Notes: a model not told the origin generated them from the letters alone. A DNA stretch of 64,000 nt from Theristus sp. LFF4_11 (GCA_030248135.1 JASANC010002545.1:175077-239076), one strand, 5' to 3'; shown: positions 1 through 19,741, counted from the first letter of the stretch. Numbers and translations are program-made.

Positions 1-59
1 GAGTGGAGGACGTGCGCTAGACGCACCGTGCTGTGTTTGGCGCAAAAAGTCAATTTTTA

Positions 60-233
60 TGTTTACACTATTTCATTTCGCATTCAATACAGTGAGCATT
101 TCGTCTGAAATTTTAACACACAAACAAAAAGCTTTTTGTGATACTTTGTTAAAATTTCAGTCCAAACGATCCACCCGTTGGCGAGCCAGAGCCGATTCTT
201 ATCGTGTAGTTTTTTTGGATCACCCTGTACATA
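60..233 (-). mobile_element. mariner-like element end (relic)
   Basis: On the minus strand the segment starts TGTACAGGGTGATCCAAAAA, close to the TACAGGGTGTCCCAAAAA terminus of the better preserved mariner-like relics at 20770 and 27513. The sequence inside is AT-rich with a short open frame and no motif I can identify. It is probably one end of a related but different element whose remainder lies left of the window or has been lost. Confidence 0.3.
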
Positions 234-510
234 TAGAGAACGGCTGTTTCGCAGCTGAGTTGGCAATTTGATCATGATCATAATCAACAACAAAAACGTA
301 ATCTAATGCGTGATCATGAGATTTTCCACACGACATCTAAATAGCACTCTTTCACACAAAACTAAATTAAAATTTGATTGATATGCGGACTATGTTCCGC
401 CGTGAAACAGCGCGCGCGTTCCGGTTTTTCAGCTGTGCGGCTTGTCACACATGCAAGCAACATCACTGCGCTTCGTCTCGATTGCATGAAACGACGATGT
501 ACGTGTAATA

Positions 511-1262
511 GTGGCATCGCATCCAAAACACGTGAGATGAAACACTGATGTAAGGAAAGAAGACATGAACGCAGCTGATGTTTCGTGGCACGAATGAATA
601 CGATATCTCGACGTGTGAATAAACAGCACTAGGAAATACGATAACTGAAGTGATACTTTACTACTAAATCAATATTCTTTGGCGAGCTGTTCAGATCTTG
701 ATCAGTTCAGAAGTTTTTTTCATATCGCACCGGTTCCAAAAACCCTGACCCTGAGCTACTAAACTCCGGCGGAAACGAGGGAAAATACTGTCTCGAGCCC
801 AATATACCCTTGGCTCATTAGAGTTTTAGACCATCAGATGTTCTTTTTTCTGTCTCTCCACGTGTGTGCCTGTCCACAGCGAGGTTCGAACTTTCCACCT
901 ACAGAACGGTAGACAGACGTCCTACACCTGCGCTAGAAACAGGACAGTGACACTACAAGTTGAGTGACATTCGAACTTGAACGTTTGAGACTGGGCCGAT
1001 TGAGACCGAAGCCGCCAAACGGAGTCCGGGCCGATATGAGACGAAAATATCGCACTTGAAATATCATTCAATGAAAAACGCAAAATCGGGATCATCTGCT
1101 TCGTGCACAGGGACATGCTGCACAACCGACAGTCACCCGACATAATACACGTGCCAGTGTGTTTGTTTTTGAACTGCGTAACAATAGAACAATTTGTCGA
1201 AACTAGTCCGTGCGGTCGTGGGAAAGCCAGCTAGCCTAGCAACTAATTTGGGAGCGGCAACA
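511..1262 (+). repeat. dispersed duplication, copy 1 (interrupted by a SINE)
   Basis: This segment matches 2076-2597 in order along its length, from the shared start GTGGCATCGCATCCAAAA to the shared end near TTGGGAGCG, with scattered substitutions and short indels. The main difference is a 241-bp SINE insertion at 716-956, absent from the other copy. No coding potential was recognised in either copy, so this is probably an old non-autonomous repeat or a local duplication. Confidence 0.7.
716..956 (-). mobile_element. tRNA-derived SINE, family 2, copy a
   Basis: Read on the minus strand the element has a tRNA-like head with an A-box-like TAGCGCAGGTG and a B-box-like AGTTCGAACC, then a body, then a short A-tail that appears as the T-run after 715. 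It is flanked by a 5-bp target duplication AAGTT (711-715 and 957-961). The duplicated segment at 2278-2282 carries a single AAGTT at the equivalent place and is an empty site. A second copy lies at 43785-44012. Its internal promoter would be read by RNA polymerase III. Confidence 0.75.
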
Positions 1263-1376
1263 TGCCAGTCGTGCAACTTTCTGCGGCTGCAATCTTTTTA
1301 AAACACACTGAAACAAAAAAACGCTTGCAAGATGCTGACCGACTTGGTCAGTATCTTGGATAGTTAATTTTTTTCA

Positions 1377-1464
1377 GCGCACGCTTTGCACAACACAAAG
1401 GTGATTACGTTTTCTTTAGTGCGCACGCTTTGCACAACACAAAGGTGATTACGTTTTCTCTAGT
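1377..1464 (+). repeat. 44-bp tandem duplication
   Basis: Two adjacent near-identical 44-bp units starting GCGCACGCTTTGCACAACAC, at 1377 and 1421, differing at about one base. Non-coding. Confidence 0.9.
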
Positions 1465-1531
1465 GCTACAAAAAAACGTCAGACACAAGAAACAAGAGTT
1501 TGTTGACATTGTGGTACACACTTTTGTATAA

Positions 1532-2075
1532 TACCGTATTACCCAGCGACTTCTGGGGGTGGGGTTTATTTTTGGGGGGTTTATAGTTGATGATGGGCGA
1601 TTATCGTAATTATCTAGCTGTAATTGTGTGTAATTATCCGTGATTTCCTATATAATGTGATCCTTTTCCTGTAATCTTGGTTGTTCTCCAGTCCAGTAAA
1701 TCGCCACTCTCTCGCTACTTGAAGTTTATTTGGAAACCATTTTTAGGGGTGGGCAAAATGGCAAAAATACCTTCCATGGCAGGAAGGAAGTCGTAGAAAC
1801 TTCTACTCTACATAGAAATTTCCTTTTACAACAGCCTTTTGTAATGAAATTACCATTAACTCATCCATTTGGGGCCTTTGGTAGCACAATTTCATCATTT
1901 TCACTGCAACCAGCCACTGAATTCGCTGGGTATGTGTTTCAAACAGGTTTCCAATAATCCCCCATGGGGGATTATTTTTTGGGGGGGATTATTTGGAAAC
2001 TTGTCGAGGGGGTGGGGGTTCATTTTTGGGGGGGGGGTTAATTTTGGGGGGGGGGTTAATAGAGGTAATACGGTA
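1532..2075. mobile_element. M1 inverted-repeat element, copy 1
   Basis: Bounded by TACCGTATTACCC and the inverted GGTAATACGGTA. The outer TA on each side fits a TA target duplication as used by Tc1/mariner-type transposases. The arms are runs of G or C broken by TTAATT/TTATT, and the centre is a roughly 250-bp AT-richer core shared by all five M1 copies in the window. It has no transposase, so it is non-autonomous. Its right edge coincides with the start of the duplicated segment at 2076. Confidence 0.85.
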
Positions 2076-2597
2076 GTGGCATCGCATCCAAAATACGTGA
2101 GAACACCGCGCGTTGGTGTGAAGCAAAAAAAACATAAACGCAGCTGATGTTTCGTGGCACGAATGAATATACTGTCGACGCATGAATCAACAAGTACTAT
2201 AAGGGGGAGTATCAAAGTGATTTAGTTACTACTGAATATTATTCTTTTGCGAGCTGTTCAGATCTTGATCAGTTCAGAAGTTGAGTGATACTCGAACTTG
2301 AATGGTTGACATTGGCCCGATTGAGACCGGAGCCAAACGGAGCGACCGGCTAGTTTAAAAAGACGAATATATCATCCACTTGAAAGTGAAATATCATTCA
2401 ATGGAATATGCTAAATCAAAGTCATCTGTTTCGTGCACAGGGACTTGCTGCACAACCGATAGTTACACTGCACACACAATACACGTGCCAGTGTGTTTGT
2501 GTTTGAACAGCGTAACAATAGAACAATTTGTCAAGATTAGTCCGTGCGGTCATGGGAACGCAAGCTAGCCTGGCGACTGATTTGGGAGCGAAACAAA
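2076..2597 (+). repeat. dispersed duplication, copy 2 (no SINE)
   Basis: Counterpart of 511-1262 without the SINE. It preserves the empty insertion site (AAGTT at 2278-2282). A short frame reading MGTQASLATDLGA follows but resembles no family I know. Between here and 2896 nothing else is recognised. Confidence 0.7.
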
Positions 2598-2896
2598 ACA
2601 ACCTCATCGAAGCGATTTTCAGAAAAAAAATCAATCAATCTCTTTCGCAAGAAGACTTCTATTGTCAATATTTTGGGGGTGCCGTATGTTTTATCGGTGC
2701 TCACAGTTTTACCGGAGCGTCTTCCGGCGTGGTTGGTTTCGCGGAATTAAATGAAAATAAAAATTAACATAATCCCCCTCACGTGGCGAGGGTATTTGTT
2801 TCGCTAATCAACCGGAGTTTGCTACCTCGGGTTCCAGAATCGGTGGGGGCGTGTGCTTCAAATATAATAATAAACAAATGTTTTGCGCCTTTCCAG

Positions 2897-11788
<8,892 letters not shown>

Positions 11789-12900
11789 TCATTTTTGCAA
11801 AAATAATTTTTATCCAAGCTACTTTGGTTAGTTTCCAGTCCTTTTGAAGCGGGTTCACTGATTTTAAAAACGCGGAGAGAGAAGTTTTTGTCGAACGTTC
11901 GATAAAGCTCATGTTAAAAAATTTATGTCGATGGGTTTTTTGTATGTTTTTTGCTCAAATACATGATAACGTCAGTATTTTTAACGAACATATTTCTCGT
12001 AATTTTTGGATTTTTATGTTTTTGCTCATATACGTGAGAAAATGAGAAAAACGTTTTTTGTTCACACGTATCTGTTCCTTTTTTCCTTTTCCTGTATCCT
12101 TTTCCTGTTCTGATTAAGTTTACTACATATTTTACGTTATATTTATGCAATCACAGTGACAAATTTCTTTTTAATTTCGTCGTTACGTTAAAAAAACCCA
12201 AATAAAATCAAGTTATTCAACGTCAACCAGCGCATTAATCAACCTAAATTCATTCGAAACAATGCGTGGCGTAACGACGGAATAAACAAAGTGAATTCGG
12301 AATATCATTCATATAAGACCGTTATGTTGTCTGAAACTGAATCACTGATAAAAATGTAAACTGTGTTTGTGTGTATATGTAAGTTTTTCAATCTCACCAC
12401 CACGCACGATATCGGTAAAAAATCCCTTTTCGGGTGTATTTTCTTTTCGGACCTTTTTTCACGCGATTTCCGTATTTTTTTACACCCTGACCACATGGAA
12501 TCATAACAACAACGCGACAATCGTTTGTGTTTGAAGTCTTGTCAGTTTGACATGTCCCGCAAATTCAACACGACATGACATACCGTCTTGATTTATCTCG
12601 AATCGAACGAAGTTTGAAACAAAAAACTCGACACTACTAGTTTACACCTGGTTGATTGCCCAAAAATGGATATAAAATCCTGTTGATATAAAATTTCTTT
12701 CAAATGCAGTTATTTGCTTTCTTCCATTGCCCCACATGGTTCAATTTTTTGACAAAATCAACAACATTCATTGTTCATGGCCGTCAAAAGTTCAATTCAA
12801 TTTCGTGATTCTCTGCATGAGGAAAAGCCATGAAGCAAAATAAAGCAAAAAAGTTTTTGTGCAATTTGAATTTCAAATTTTCAGATTGAAAATTTTACAA
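11789..12900 (+). other. intergenic spacer between the two GMC genes
   Basis: AT-rich, without recognised genes. It contains the 3' flank of GMC gene 1 and the presumed promoter of GMC gene 2. Two TATAAAA motifs occur at about 12671 and 12686, some 200 bp upstream of the GMC2 ATG, but their use cannot be judged from sequence. Confidence 0.5.
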
Positions 12901-15900
12901 ATGGAACTGAGACACGTGGTCGAACTGGCATTGGGCATCAGTATCGCGCTGTGCTATTATTATTTCTATCACATTTACACGTTGACGAAAACTCCGAAGG
13001 ATTTACGAAAAGAATACGATTACATCATTGGTTTGTTAAATTTTAAAAAAACAACCTAATTCCACACTTTTAATGAGCTATACAAAGTGCGCAATGGATA
13101 CGGAGAATTTTTCAAAAAAAGTGCCGCCAAAAAATACTGCAGATGTTGATGCCGATGGAGAAAGATTTTCAGAAGCACAAACAGCTGTGCGGTCGAACAA
13201 GCTCTGATTTGACCTGACTCCCATTTTTGTTGCTTTTGATAGATTTATTATCTGCACGGGGGCTTCTGGGTCTACATGTTGTCAATTGTCAGTTTACACA
13301 GTCGAACTCTAAAGGCTATCAGCTGATTGGTTGGTGGCCTCGTGCACGCATACATTCTGTGCAAACCAAACTCCGCCCCACAGCAATCTCTGCACAGAAA
13401 GCATGCATGATCACGTGACCATGACCGACACAACGACGCTGATTGGCTATAATTTAGAGTTCGACTGTAGAAAACGTCCGACTCTCCGCTGCAACCAACG
13501 TCACACGATTTTGCGTCAGTGGGCGGCGGCAGCGCGGGCGCTGTGCTCGCGGCGCGCTTGTCCGAGAACGCCACCGCGACCGTACTGCTGTTGGAGGCGG
13601 GCGAACTGGAGGAGCACGGCATACCGTACGCGCACATCCCGGCCGCCGTGCCGTACCTGCTGCAGACGGAGGTCGACTGGCAGTACCGCACCGAGCCGCA
13701 GAACAACATCGCACGGCACGTCTGGGACTCGGTATAGGTCGGGCTTTCGGTTGATTAATTCAGTGTGGTTTTGGAAAATTCCCGTGAAATTACGATCTTT
13801 TTAGCTGTTCTCTTCGCGCCCTAGAATGATTTAGAAGAGGATCGATCGATAAAGTAATTACCATTACTATCTACCGTATTACCCCCAATAAACCCCCATG
13901 GGGGATTAATACGTCAGCGACTTTTAGGGGTGGGGGTTTATTGGTGGGGGGGGATTATTGGTGGGGGGGGGTTTATTTACAAAAAAAATCTAGGGGTGGG
14001 GGTTTGTTGAAAAATAGCAAAAATACATTGCATGGCAGGCAAGAAAGTCGCAGAAACTTCTACTCTACATAGAAATTTCCTTTTATAACAGCCTTTTGTA
14101 ATGAAATTACTATTAACTCACCCATTTGGGGCCTTTGGTAGCACAATTTCATCATTTTCACTGCAACCAGCCACTGAATTCGCTGGGTATGTGTTTCAAA
14201 CAGGTCTCCAATAATCCCCCATGGGGGATTATTTGTGGGGGGGGGGATTATTCGGAAACTGGTGGGGGGGGGGGGGTGGGGGTTTATTGGTGGGGGGGGG
14301 GGGATTAATGGTGGGGGGGGGGGTTTAATGGGGGTAATACGGTATCATATTTCTTTCTGTATTAAAAATCGTTGGGGCTAGGGAGAGAACCAAAATCGCG
14401 CTTAAAAATCAACTTTGGAATTTTTACACCAATGAAACGATTAGTGTTTGAATCGAACTCGAATTTTTTCTTCTTGCGGTCAATCTAATCACGCTCGAAT
14501 CTGTTATTCTACAGGTTTTCAAAAAATCGAATAAAAAAACACACATTTAGAAAATTCTGCAACCGCGCGGCAAAATGCTCGGCGGCACAAGCATGCTGAA
14601 CTTTATGCTCTACAATCGAGGCGACCCGTCCGAATACGACCGATGGGCGAAGATGCCCGGTTGCGACGGCTGGTCGTACGAAGAGATGCGGCCTTATTTC
14701 AAGAAAATGGAGCACGTGACGTTTAGCGACAATCAAGGTTAGAACCAGAGCTTAGGCTTAGGCTTAGGCTTAGGCTTAGGCTTAGGCTTAGGCTTAGGCT
14801 TAGGCTTAGGCTTAGGCTTAGGCTTAGACTTAGACTTAGGCTTAGGCTTAGTCTTACGTTTAGGCAGAAGCTTAGGCTTAGGCTTAGGCTTAGGCTTAGG
14901 CTTACGCTTAGGCTTAGGCTTAGGCTTAGGCTTAGTCTTATGTTTAGGCTAAAGTTTTGGCTTAGGCTTAGGCTTAGGCTTAGGCTTAGGCTCAGGCTTA
15001 CGCTTAGGCTTACTTTTAGGATTCGGCTTAGGCTTAGGCTTAGGTTTAGGCTTACGCTTAGGCTTGGACTTAGGCTTAGGCTTCGGCTTAGTCTTATGTT
15101 TAGGCTGAAGTTTTGGCTTAGGCTTAGGCTTAGGCTTAGGCTTAGGCTCAGGCTTACGCTTAGGCTTACTTTTAGGATTCGGCTTAGGCTTAGGCTTAGG
15201 TTTAGGCTTACGCTTAGGCTTAGGCTTAGGCTTAGGCTTAGGCTTAGACTTAGGTTTAGGCTTAGGCTTAGGCTGAGGCTTAGGCTTGTGCTTGGACTTA
15301 GGTTTAGGCTTAGGCTTAGGCTTAGGCTTAGGCTTAGGCTTAGGTTTGGACTTAGGCTTAGGCTTAGTCTTAGGTTTAGGCAGAAGCTTAGGCTTAGGCT
15401 TAGGCTTAGGCTTAGGCTTAGGCTTAGGCTTAGGCTTAGGCTTAGGCTTAGGCTTAGGTTTAGGATTAGGCTTAGGCTTAGGCTTAGCCTTAGGCCTTGG
15501 CTTAGGCTTATGTTTAGGTTAAGGCTAAGGCTGAGGGTCCTGCAACCAGATCGACCACTTGCCTCTTTCTCACCAAGCGGCTCACCACCAATTTACTTTT
15601 GAAATCGCGCCCCAAAACCACCTGGCACCCTGGTCTGGGTGGAACAAAAACCAAAACTGATGGTTCACTCTACCTCGCTTTTGCCCGTAAACAGGTCTAT
15701 GGCCATACATGTCTGTTTTGAATAATTAACTCCTGAAAAGCAAAACTAAGAAGCTTAAAAAGAGGGTACGATTTTTTAAATCGAATTCGCTTAATTTACA
15801 ATGAAGAGCACCGCGGCCACGGAGGTCCAATTCACGTGGTGCAAGCGCCCAGATCCCCGTTGTCGGATGCGGTGCTTGACGTGGTGAGAAACAAAGGAAT

Positions 15901-18900
15901 ACCAGCGGATGACGACTATAATGCACCTGGCAAGCACACAGGTAACGCCAAAAACGTCTGTTTCTAGCGAGACTTTCTGTGAAGTGGCCGTTAAAAACAT
16001 CCTTTAAACGTATCGTCATCACATATCGTATTTATGCGTAATTAAATTTTTATGTTTTTTGATGGAAGACTAGAAGTCTAGAATGTCTCATTATTCATTC
16101 ACTTTATTTTATCAATTCATTTGTTTCTCTTGTTTTACAAAGTAAAACTGTACAACGAATCTGTGTTTGCTGAGATTTTAGGCTGGCATCGCTCACAATA
16201 CGGAATCGACCAATCCGGCCGTCGACAATCGACTGCTCTGAAATACTTGCGCCCGGCGATGCGGCGACCGAACCTGCACGTTGTGGTTGGCGCGCACGTC
16301 ACCAAGGCAAGTTGAGCGGTCATTCAGTTGGAGAACCAAAGAAACAGACAATTGGAAAACCAAACAAACTCAAACACTCGTGGCCTGGTGGTAGCGCGCT
16401 AGACGCGTTGTCTGTGCGTTCGGGGGATCGAGCCCCGCCGAGGGGTGCATAGGCACTTAATGACCATGAAAACTTGGTGGAAGCCCTAATCGACGGCGTT
16501 CTGTACGCTTCTCTGGGTTGGCCCTGGCTAAAAACATCGCCGAAACTTCCCAACAAAAACAACAACACTATCGCTTGCAGATCAAACTCAGTCATCACAC
16601 CAACTCCGACAGCACCGCAGTGTCGAATGTCATTGCGAAAGGCGTCACTTACGCGTGGTCGAAAGACAAAAGCAGATTCTTTGACGCCTACGCACGTGGG
16701 GAGGTGATCGTCGCGGGCGGCGCCATCAACAGCCCGCAGTTGCTGCAGTTGTCTGGCATCGGCAACAAGACAGAGCTGGCGAAACATGCGGTAGTTTTGT
16801 TGTCGTTTTTGCGTTTCAATTTCATCTTTCAGTCTTTTGCAGTGTCTCAGCATACCTTTACACAGTCGAAACTCAATAACACATCCAACCAGCTGATTGG
16901 TTGGTGGTCACGTGAAATGCATGCATTCTGTGCAAGCCGAACTCCGCAATTCGTGCACAGAATGCATGCAGCAATCAGTCAGCTATTAGTTGGATATGTG
17001 ATTGAGTTTAGACTGTACTTTATAGATTGCCACGCTGTCCGACCTGCCAGCGGTTGGTGAAAACCTGAGAGATCATGTTGTAGTGTCGCAATTGGTTGCG
17101 ATCAACGACAGCAAAGCGATACTCGACATTGACCCACACGCGTTCCACGTGACGTGCGCTGCGATGCACTTCATTGAGTACATGCTGTTTGGCACTGGTT
17201 GGTCGCTCCTTTTGGTATGACCTACAGTCCATCTCGCTAATATATGCAACTAGCTGATTGGTTGGTCATAGCAATTCTCAGCGCTCATTGGTTAGTCATG
17301 AACAGTTCTCAGCGCTCATTGGTTGGTCATGAGAAATTCTCAGCGCTGATTGGTTAGTCATTACGTCATGTTGCATATATTTTCCAGATGGACTGTATTT
17401 TTTTAAACGTGTCCCACTGAAATGACGTCATGTGCCGCCAAAGATGCGCTTGCCGTTTACTGCAGACCAGACTTTCCGTTTAGCCGATTTCTTCCCGTAA
17501 ACAAATGGGGAATGTCGAATCAGTCACACCAAACTGACATTTTAGTGCCTGTACTTTGACAAACGGGCGTTTTTAAAGCAAATGACGTCATTTTAGTCCG
17601 GACACGTTTGAATAAATCCATAATAGCTGGGTTGCAACTTAGTATTGGTCATCTGTTGCTTTTTCTTGAAAAGATACAGAACTGAACGAAGTGAAACGTG
17701 AACGTCTGCGTTTTTACTGCGGTTTCTTTCGATAGAAAACGAAATGCTCGGTGATTGCAAAATTTAGCTCGCTGTTCTTTTCAAAGCTAATTTTGCACTC
17801 TTGTTGCAGGCCTGATGAGCTTTCCAGCATTGTTGTTAGTCGGCCACGAAACGAGTGGATTACTGCCGGAATCCTACAGTTCAGACATTCAATATTATCT
17901 GATGGCCACGGATCCACTGAAACGCGGCAAGGGCGCCTACTTGTTCAATTTAACCTACGATGTAAGTTGCGTTCGAAGTGTCGAAAATCCTCCTTAAACC
18001 TAGCCACTGTTCACTTTTCACCATTGCCACGTTCAGGGCTACCTTGACTCTTATCGTTACATGCGTGACCGACCACTGCTATCCATTCAAGCTGCTTTGC
18101 AACACCCGCGCAGCACCGGCCACGTCCGGTTGCGTTCGCCGAATCCGTTTGATCACCCCATCATCCAGCCGAACTACCTCGCGGACCCTGTGGACAAACA
18201 GATTCTCATGAAAGGTACACATACAATGTTTGTATTATAGAACGGAGTAAGACAAATGCTGAAAAGTTTTGAGAAGTGAGGAAACAAATGTAACTATTAC
18301 ATTTGGTCCCGGAGACTCAATGCGCTCATAGATAAAGCAAGCAGTTGCATGCACGACGCGGGAATTCAAAATTGGTAAAGTGATCCGAGTCAACAAAGTA
18401 GGGCCGGGTCACTTAGGCTGCTTTGAATTTCCAGATAAGAATTGAAACTGGTTTCCTTTTTAGACCTGCAAAAACGCATTCAGTCGCAGAACCTAACAAA
18501 ATTGATGATAGTATTCATCGTCCTGGATTAACTCAGTTTTGTTTTTGTCGTGGAATGTGCTCTGACGTTCTCTGCTTTGTATGTCGAAATGCAGGATTAT
18601 GTTTTTTTGTCAATTTCAGGCCTACGTAACGTGTACAAGTTGTTTTCAAGGAGCGCTAACCTTACGGAAGTGTTTGACATTGAGATCCTTGAAACGTGTT
18701 TCGGTATCACCACCGGTACGGACCAGTTCTTTGAGTGCTTGATCCGAAGCCGTGGAAACACCCTGTATCACCCGCATGGCACTTGCGCCATGGGTGTGTC
18801 CACAAAAACGTCCGTGGTCGATAACAAGCTCAGGTAGGATCTTTTATTTTGCTCCCGAGACTCCAATGCGCGCATGGATAGGCAAACAACAGTTTCATGC

Positions 18901-19297
18901 ACGACGCGGGAATTCAAAATAATTGGCAAAATGATCCGAGTTACTTAAAGGTAGGGCCAAGTCACTTAGGGCCAAATTTTGAATTGCCACATAATGGTTG
19001 AAACTAGTTTCCTTCAACGTCTGCAAACCCATTGAGTCGCAGAATCTAAAAACAGATAATAAATGACGTGCAAAACCGCTCTATTGAAACTACCACAACA
19101 GAGGCTCCATAATGTGATCATGCCGTTCATGATATGAACCGAAAACCGAACCGAATTTCACCAGAGTACACGGCGTCAAAGGACTTCGAGTGGTTGACGT
19201 TTCCGTGCTGCCTGACTCATTCGGAGCGAACACCAACGTGCCTGCGATCGTTATTGCCGAGCGAGCGGCAGATTTAATCAAAGGATTTGATCAGTAA
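12901..19297 (+). CDS. GMC-family FAD oxidoreductase, gene 2
   Basis: Eleven exons: 12901-13030, 13520-13731, 14551-14737, 15807-15941, 16182-16306, 16581-16790, 17026-17197, 17810-17961, 18037-18214, 18620-18833, 19165-19297; 1848 nt, 615 aa, normal for insect-type GMC enzymes. The start has a hydrophobic segment (residues about 7-25, signal peptide or anchor), then the FAD Rossmann motif [20 protein letters not shown] split by intron 1. Signature 1 is [18 protein letters not shown] and signature 2 is [15 protein letters not shown]. The active-site His lies in [10 protein letters not shown] and the Asn in GANTNVP. Intron 5 starts with GC (AAG|GCAAGT), all others with GT. A possible 3' extension is listed separately. 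Tandem paralogue of gene 1. Substrate unknown; probably secreted or membrane-associated. Confidence 0.93.
13298..13469. mobile_element. M4 inverted-repeat element, copy a
   Basis: ACAGTCGAACTCTAAA and its inverse TTTAGAGTTCGACTGT bound 172 bp in intron 1 of GMC gene 2. Inner arms contain AGCTGATTGGTTGGTGG and a second inverted block around CATTCTGTGCA/TGCACAGAAAGCATGCA. Confidence 0.8.
13872..14344. mobile_element. M1 inverted-repeat element, copy 3
   Basis: TACCGTATTACCCCC to GGGGGTAATACGGTA in intron 2 of GMC gene 2, with long G-run arms and the conserved core. Orientation as copy 1. Confidence 0.88.
14745..15530 (+). repeat. (TTAGGC)n tract in GMC2 intron 3
   Basis: About 785 bp of nearly uninterrupted TTAGGC hexamers with variants such as TTAGAC, TTACGC, TTTAGGC and TTCGGC. 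TTAGGC is the telomeric unit of nematodes such as Caenorhabditis. Here the tract is interstitial, between exons 14551-14737 and 15807-15941. Higher-order duplication is visible: an approximately 170-bp stretch beginning TTATGTTTAGGCT recurs at 14938 and 15103. The Leu/Gly/Arg-rich frames across it are artefacts. Confidence 0.97.
16377..16562 (+). mobile_element. tRNA-derived SINE, family 1, copy a
   Basis: The head resembles a tRNA: CCTGGTGGTAGCGCGCTAGA as A-box region and GGGATCGAGCCCC as B-box region. The conserved body includes TCGACGGCGTTCTGTACGCT. It lies in intron 5 of GMC gene 2, just upstream of exon 6. Three other copies in the window (9436, 29509, 49373) show this is a dispersed family rather than a tRNA gene. 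Confidence 0.8.
16862..17017. mobile_element. M4 inverted-repeat element, copy b, 8 nt from a splice acceptor
   Basis: ACAGTCGAAACTCAAT to ATTGAGTTTAGACTGT in intron 6 of GMC gene 2. The element ends only 8 nt before the AG of exon 7 (exon start 17026), so it has replaced the region where the branch point and pyrimidine tract would be expected. Confidence 0.8.
17223..17397. mobile_element. M3 inverted-repeat element, copy a
   Basis: TACAGTCCATCTCGCTAATA to TTTTCCAGATGGACTGTA, flanked by TA. Between the ends are about four tandem 31-33-bp units containing TTCTCAGCGCTGATTGGTTA. It lies in intron 7 of GMC gene 2 and abuts an M6 element. Confidence 0.85.
17399..17617. mobile_element. M6 inverted-repeat element, copy a
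   Basis: AAACGTGTCCCACTGAAATG and the inverse CATTTTAGTCCGGACACGTT bound about 219 bp with TGACGTCA palindromes near both ends. A second, opposite copy lies at 33981-34201. Confidence 0.75.
18297..18500 (+). repeat. intron repeat, copy 1 (GMC2 intron 9)
   Basis: Non-coding stretch containing GAGACTCAATGCGCTCAT, CACGACGCGGGAATTCAAAA and GTAGGGCC..GTCACTTAGG. It recurs in the next intron (18838-19045) in the same orientation with many substitutions. It could be an old dispersed element or a product of intron duplication. Confidence 0.65.
18838..19045 (+). repeat. intron repeat, copy 2 (GMC2 intron 10)
   Basis: Counterpart of 18297-18500: GAGACTCCAATGCGCGCAT, CACGACGCGGGAATTCAAAA, then GTAGGGCCAAGTCACTTAGG and a similar 3' part ending near GTCGCAGAATCTAA. 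Confidence 0.65.
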
Positions 19298-19330
19298 GTC
19301 ATTTGCTTTGCTGGTTGTCTTTTGACCATA

Positions 19331-19538
19331 TACATTCCATCTCTGGAAAATATATGCAACATGACGTGACGACCAATCAATCAGCGCTGAGAATCGCTCA
19401 TGACCAACCAATCAGCGCTAAGAATTGCTATGACCAACCAACTGGCGCTGAGAGTTGCTCACGACCAACCAATCAGCGCTGAGAATTGCTATGACCAATC
19501 AATCAGCTATAGCTGCATATATTATCCGGTGGACTGTA
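19331..19538. mobile_element. M3 inverted-repeat element, copy b
   Basis: TACATTCCATCTCTGGAAAA to ATTATCCGGTGGACTGTA with internal CCAATCAGCGCTGAGAA repeats, opposite in orientation to copy a. It lies just downstream of the GMC2 stop, or inside the last intron if the optional exon is used. Confidence 0.8.
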
Positions 19539-19587
19539 CGCATCTTCGTTTCCAACGGGAAGAAAATCAGAAGCAAATATTTTGCAG

Positions 19588-19696
19588 GTTTCCTGGCATC
19601 CACGATCCAGCGTGCTTGGAAAAATCAATCGAAGATCCGTCAATCGTTTGCCCGCTGCTGCAGTTCGAAGCGCAAGGCAGTCATTTTGAGCTTTAG
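19588..19696 (+). other. possible extra last exon of GMC gene 2
   Basis: The TAA ending the GMC2 model lies inside CAGTAAGTC, which is also a good splice donor (CA|GTAAGT). If it is used, an acceptor TTTTGCAG at 19587 continues the frame for 36 codons to a TAG at 19694-19696, followed by AATAAA at 19736. GMC gene 1 ends at the position of the TAA, which favours the shorter form; alternative splicing is possible. Confidence 0.3.
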
Positions 19697-19735
19697 TTCT
19701 ATGTTTGGCTTCGCCATGGTTTTGTGCAAATGGAT

Positions 19736-19741
19736 AATAAA
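19736..19741 (+). terminator. polyadenylation signal, GMC gene 2 side
   Basis: AATAAA about 440 bp downstream of the GMC2 TAA and 40 bp downstream of the optional last exon. Its position just after that exon is mild support for the exon. Confidence 0.4.

Noticed and set aside
14940..15602. 220-aa Leu/Arg-rich frame
   Set aside because: It is the TTAGGC repeat translated; the hexamer keeps frames open on its own.
16377..16450. tRNA gene
   Set aside because: Head of the family 1 SINE; four copies with a common non-tRNA body.
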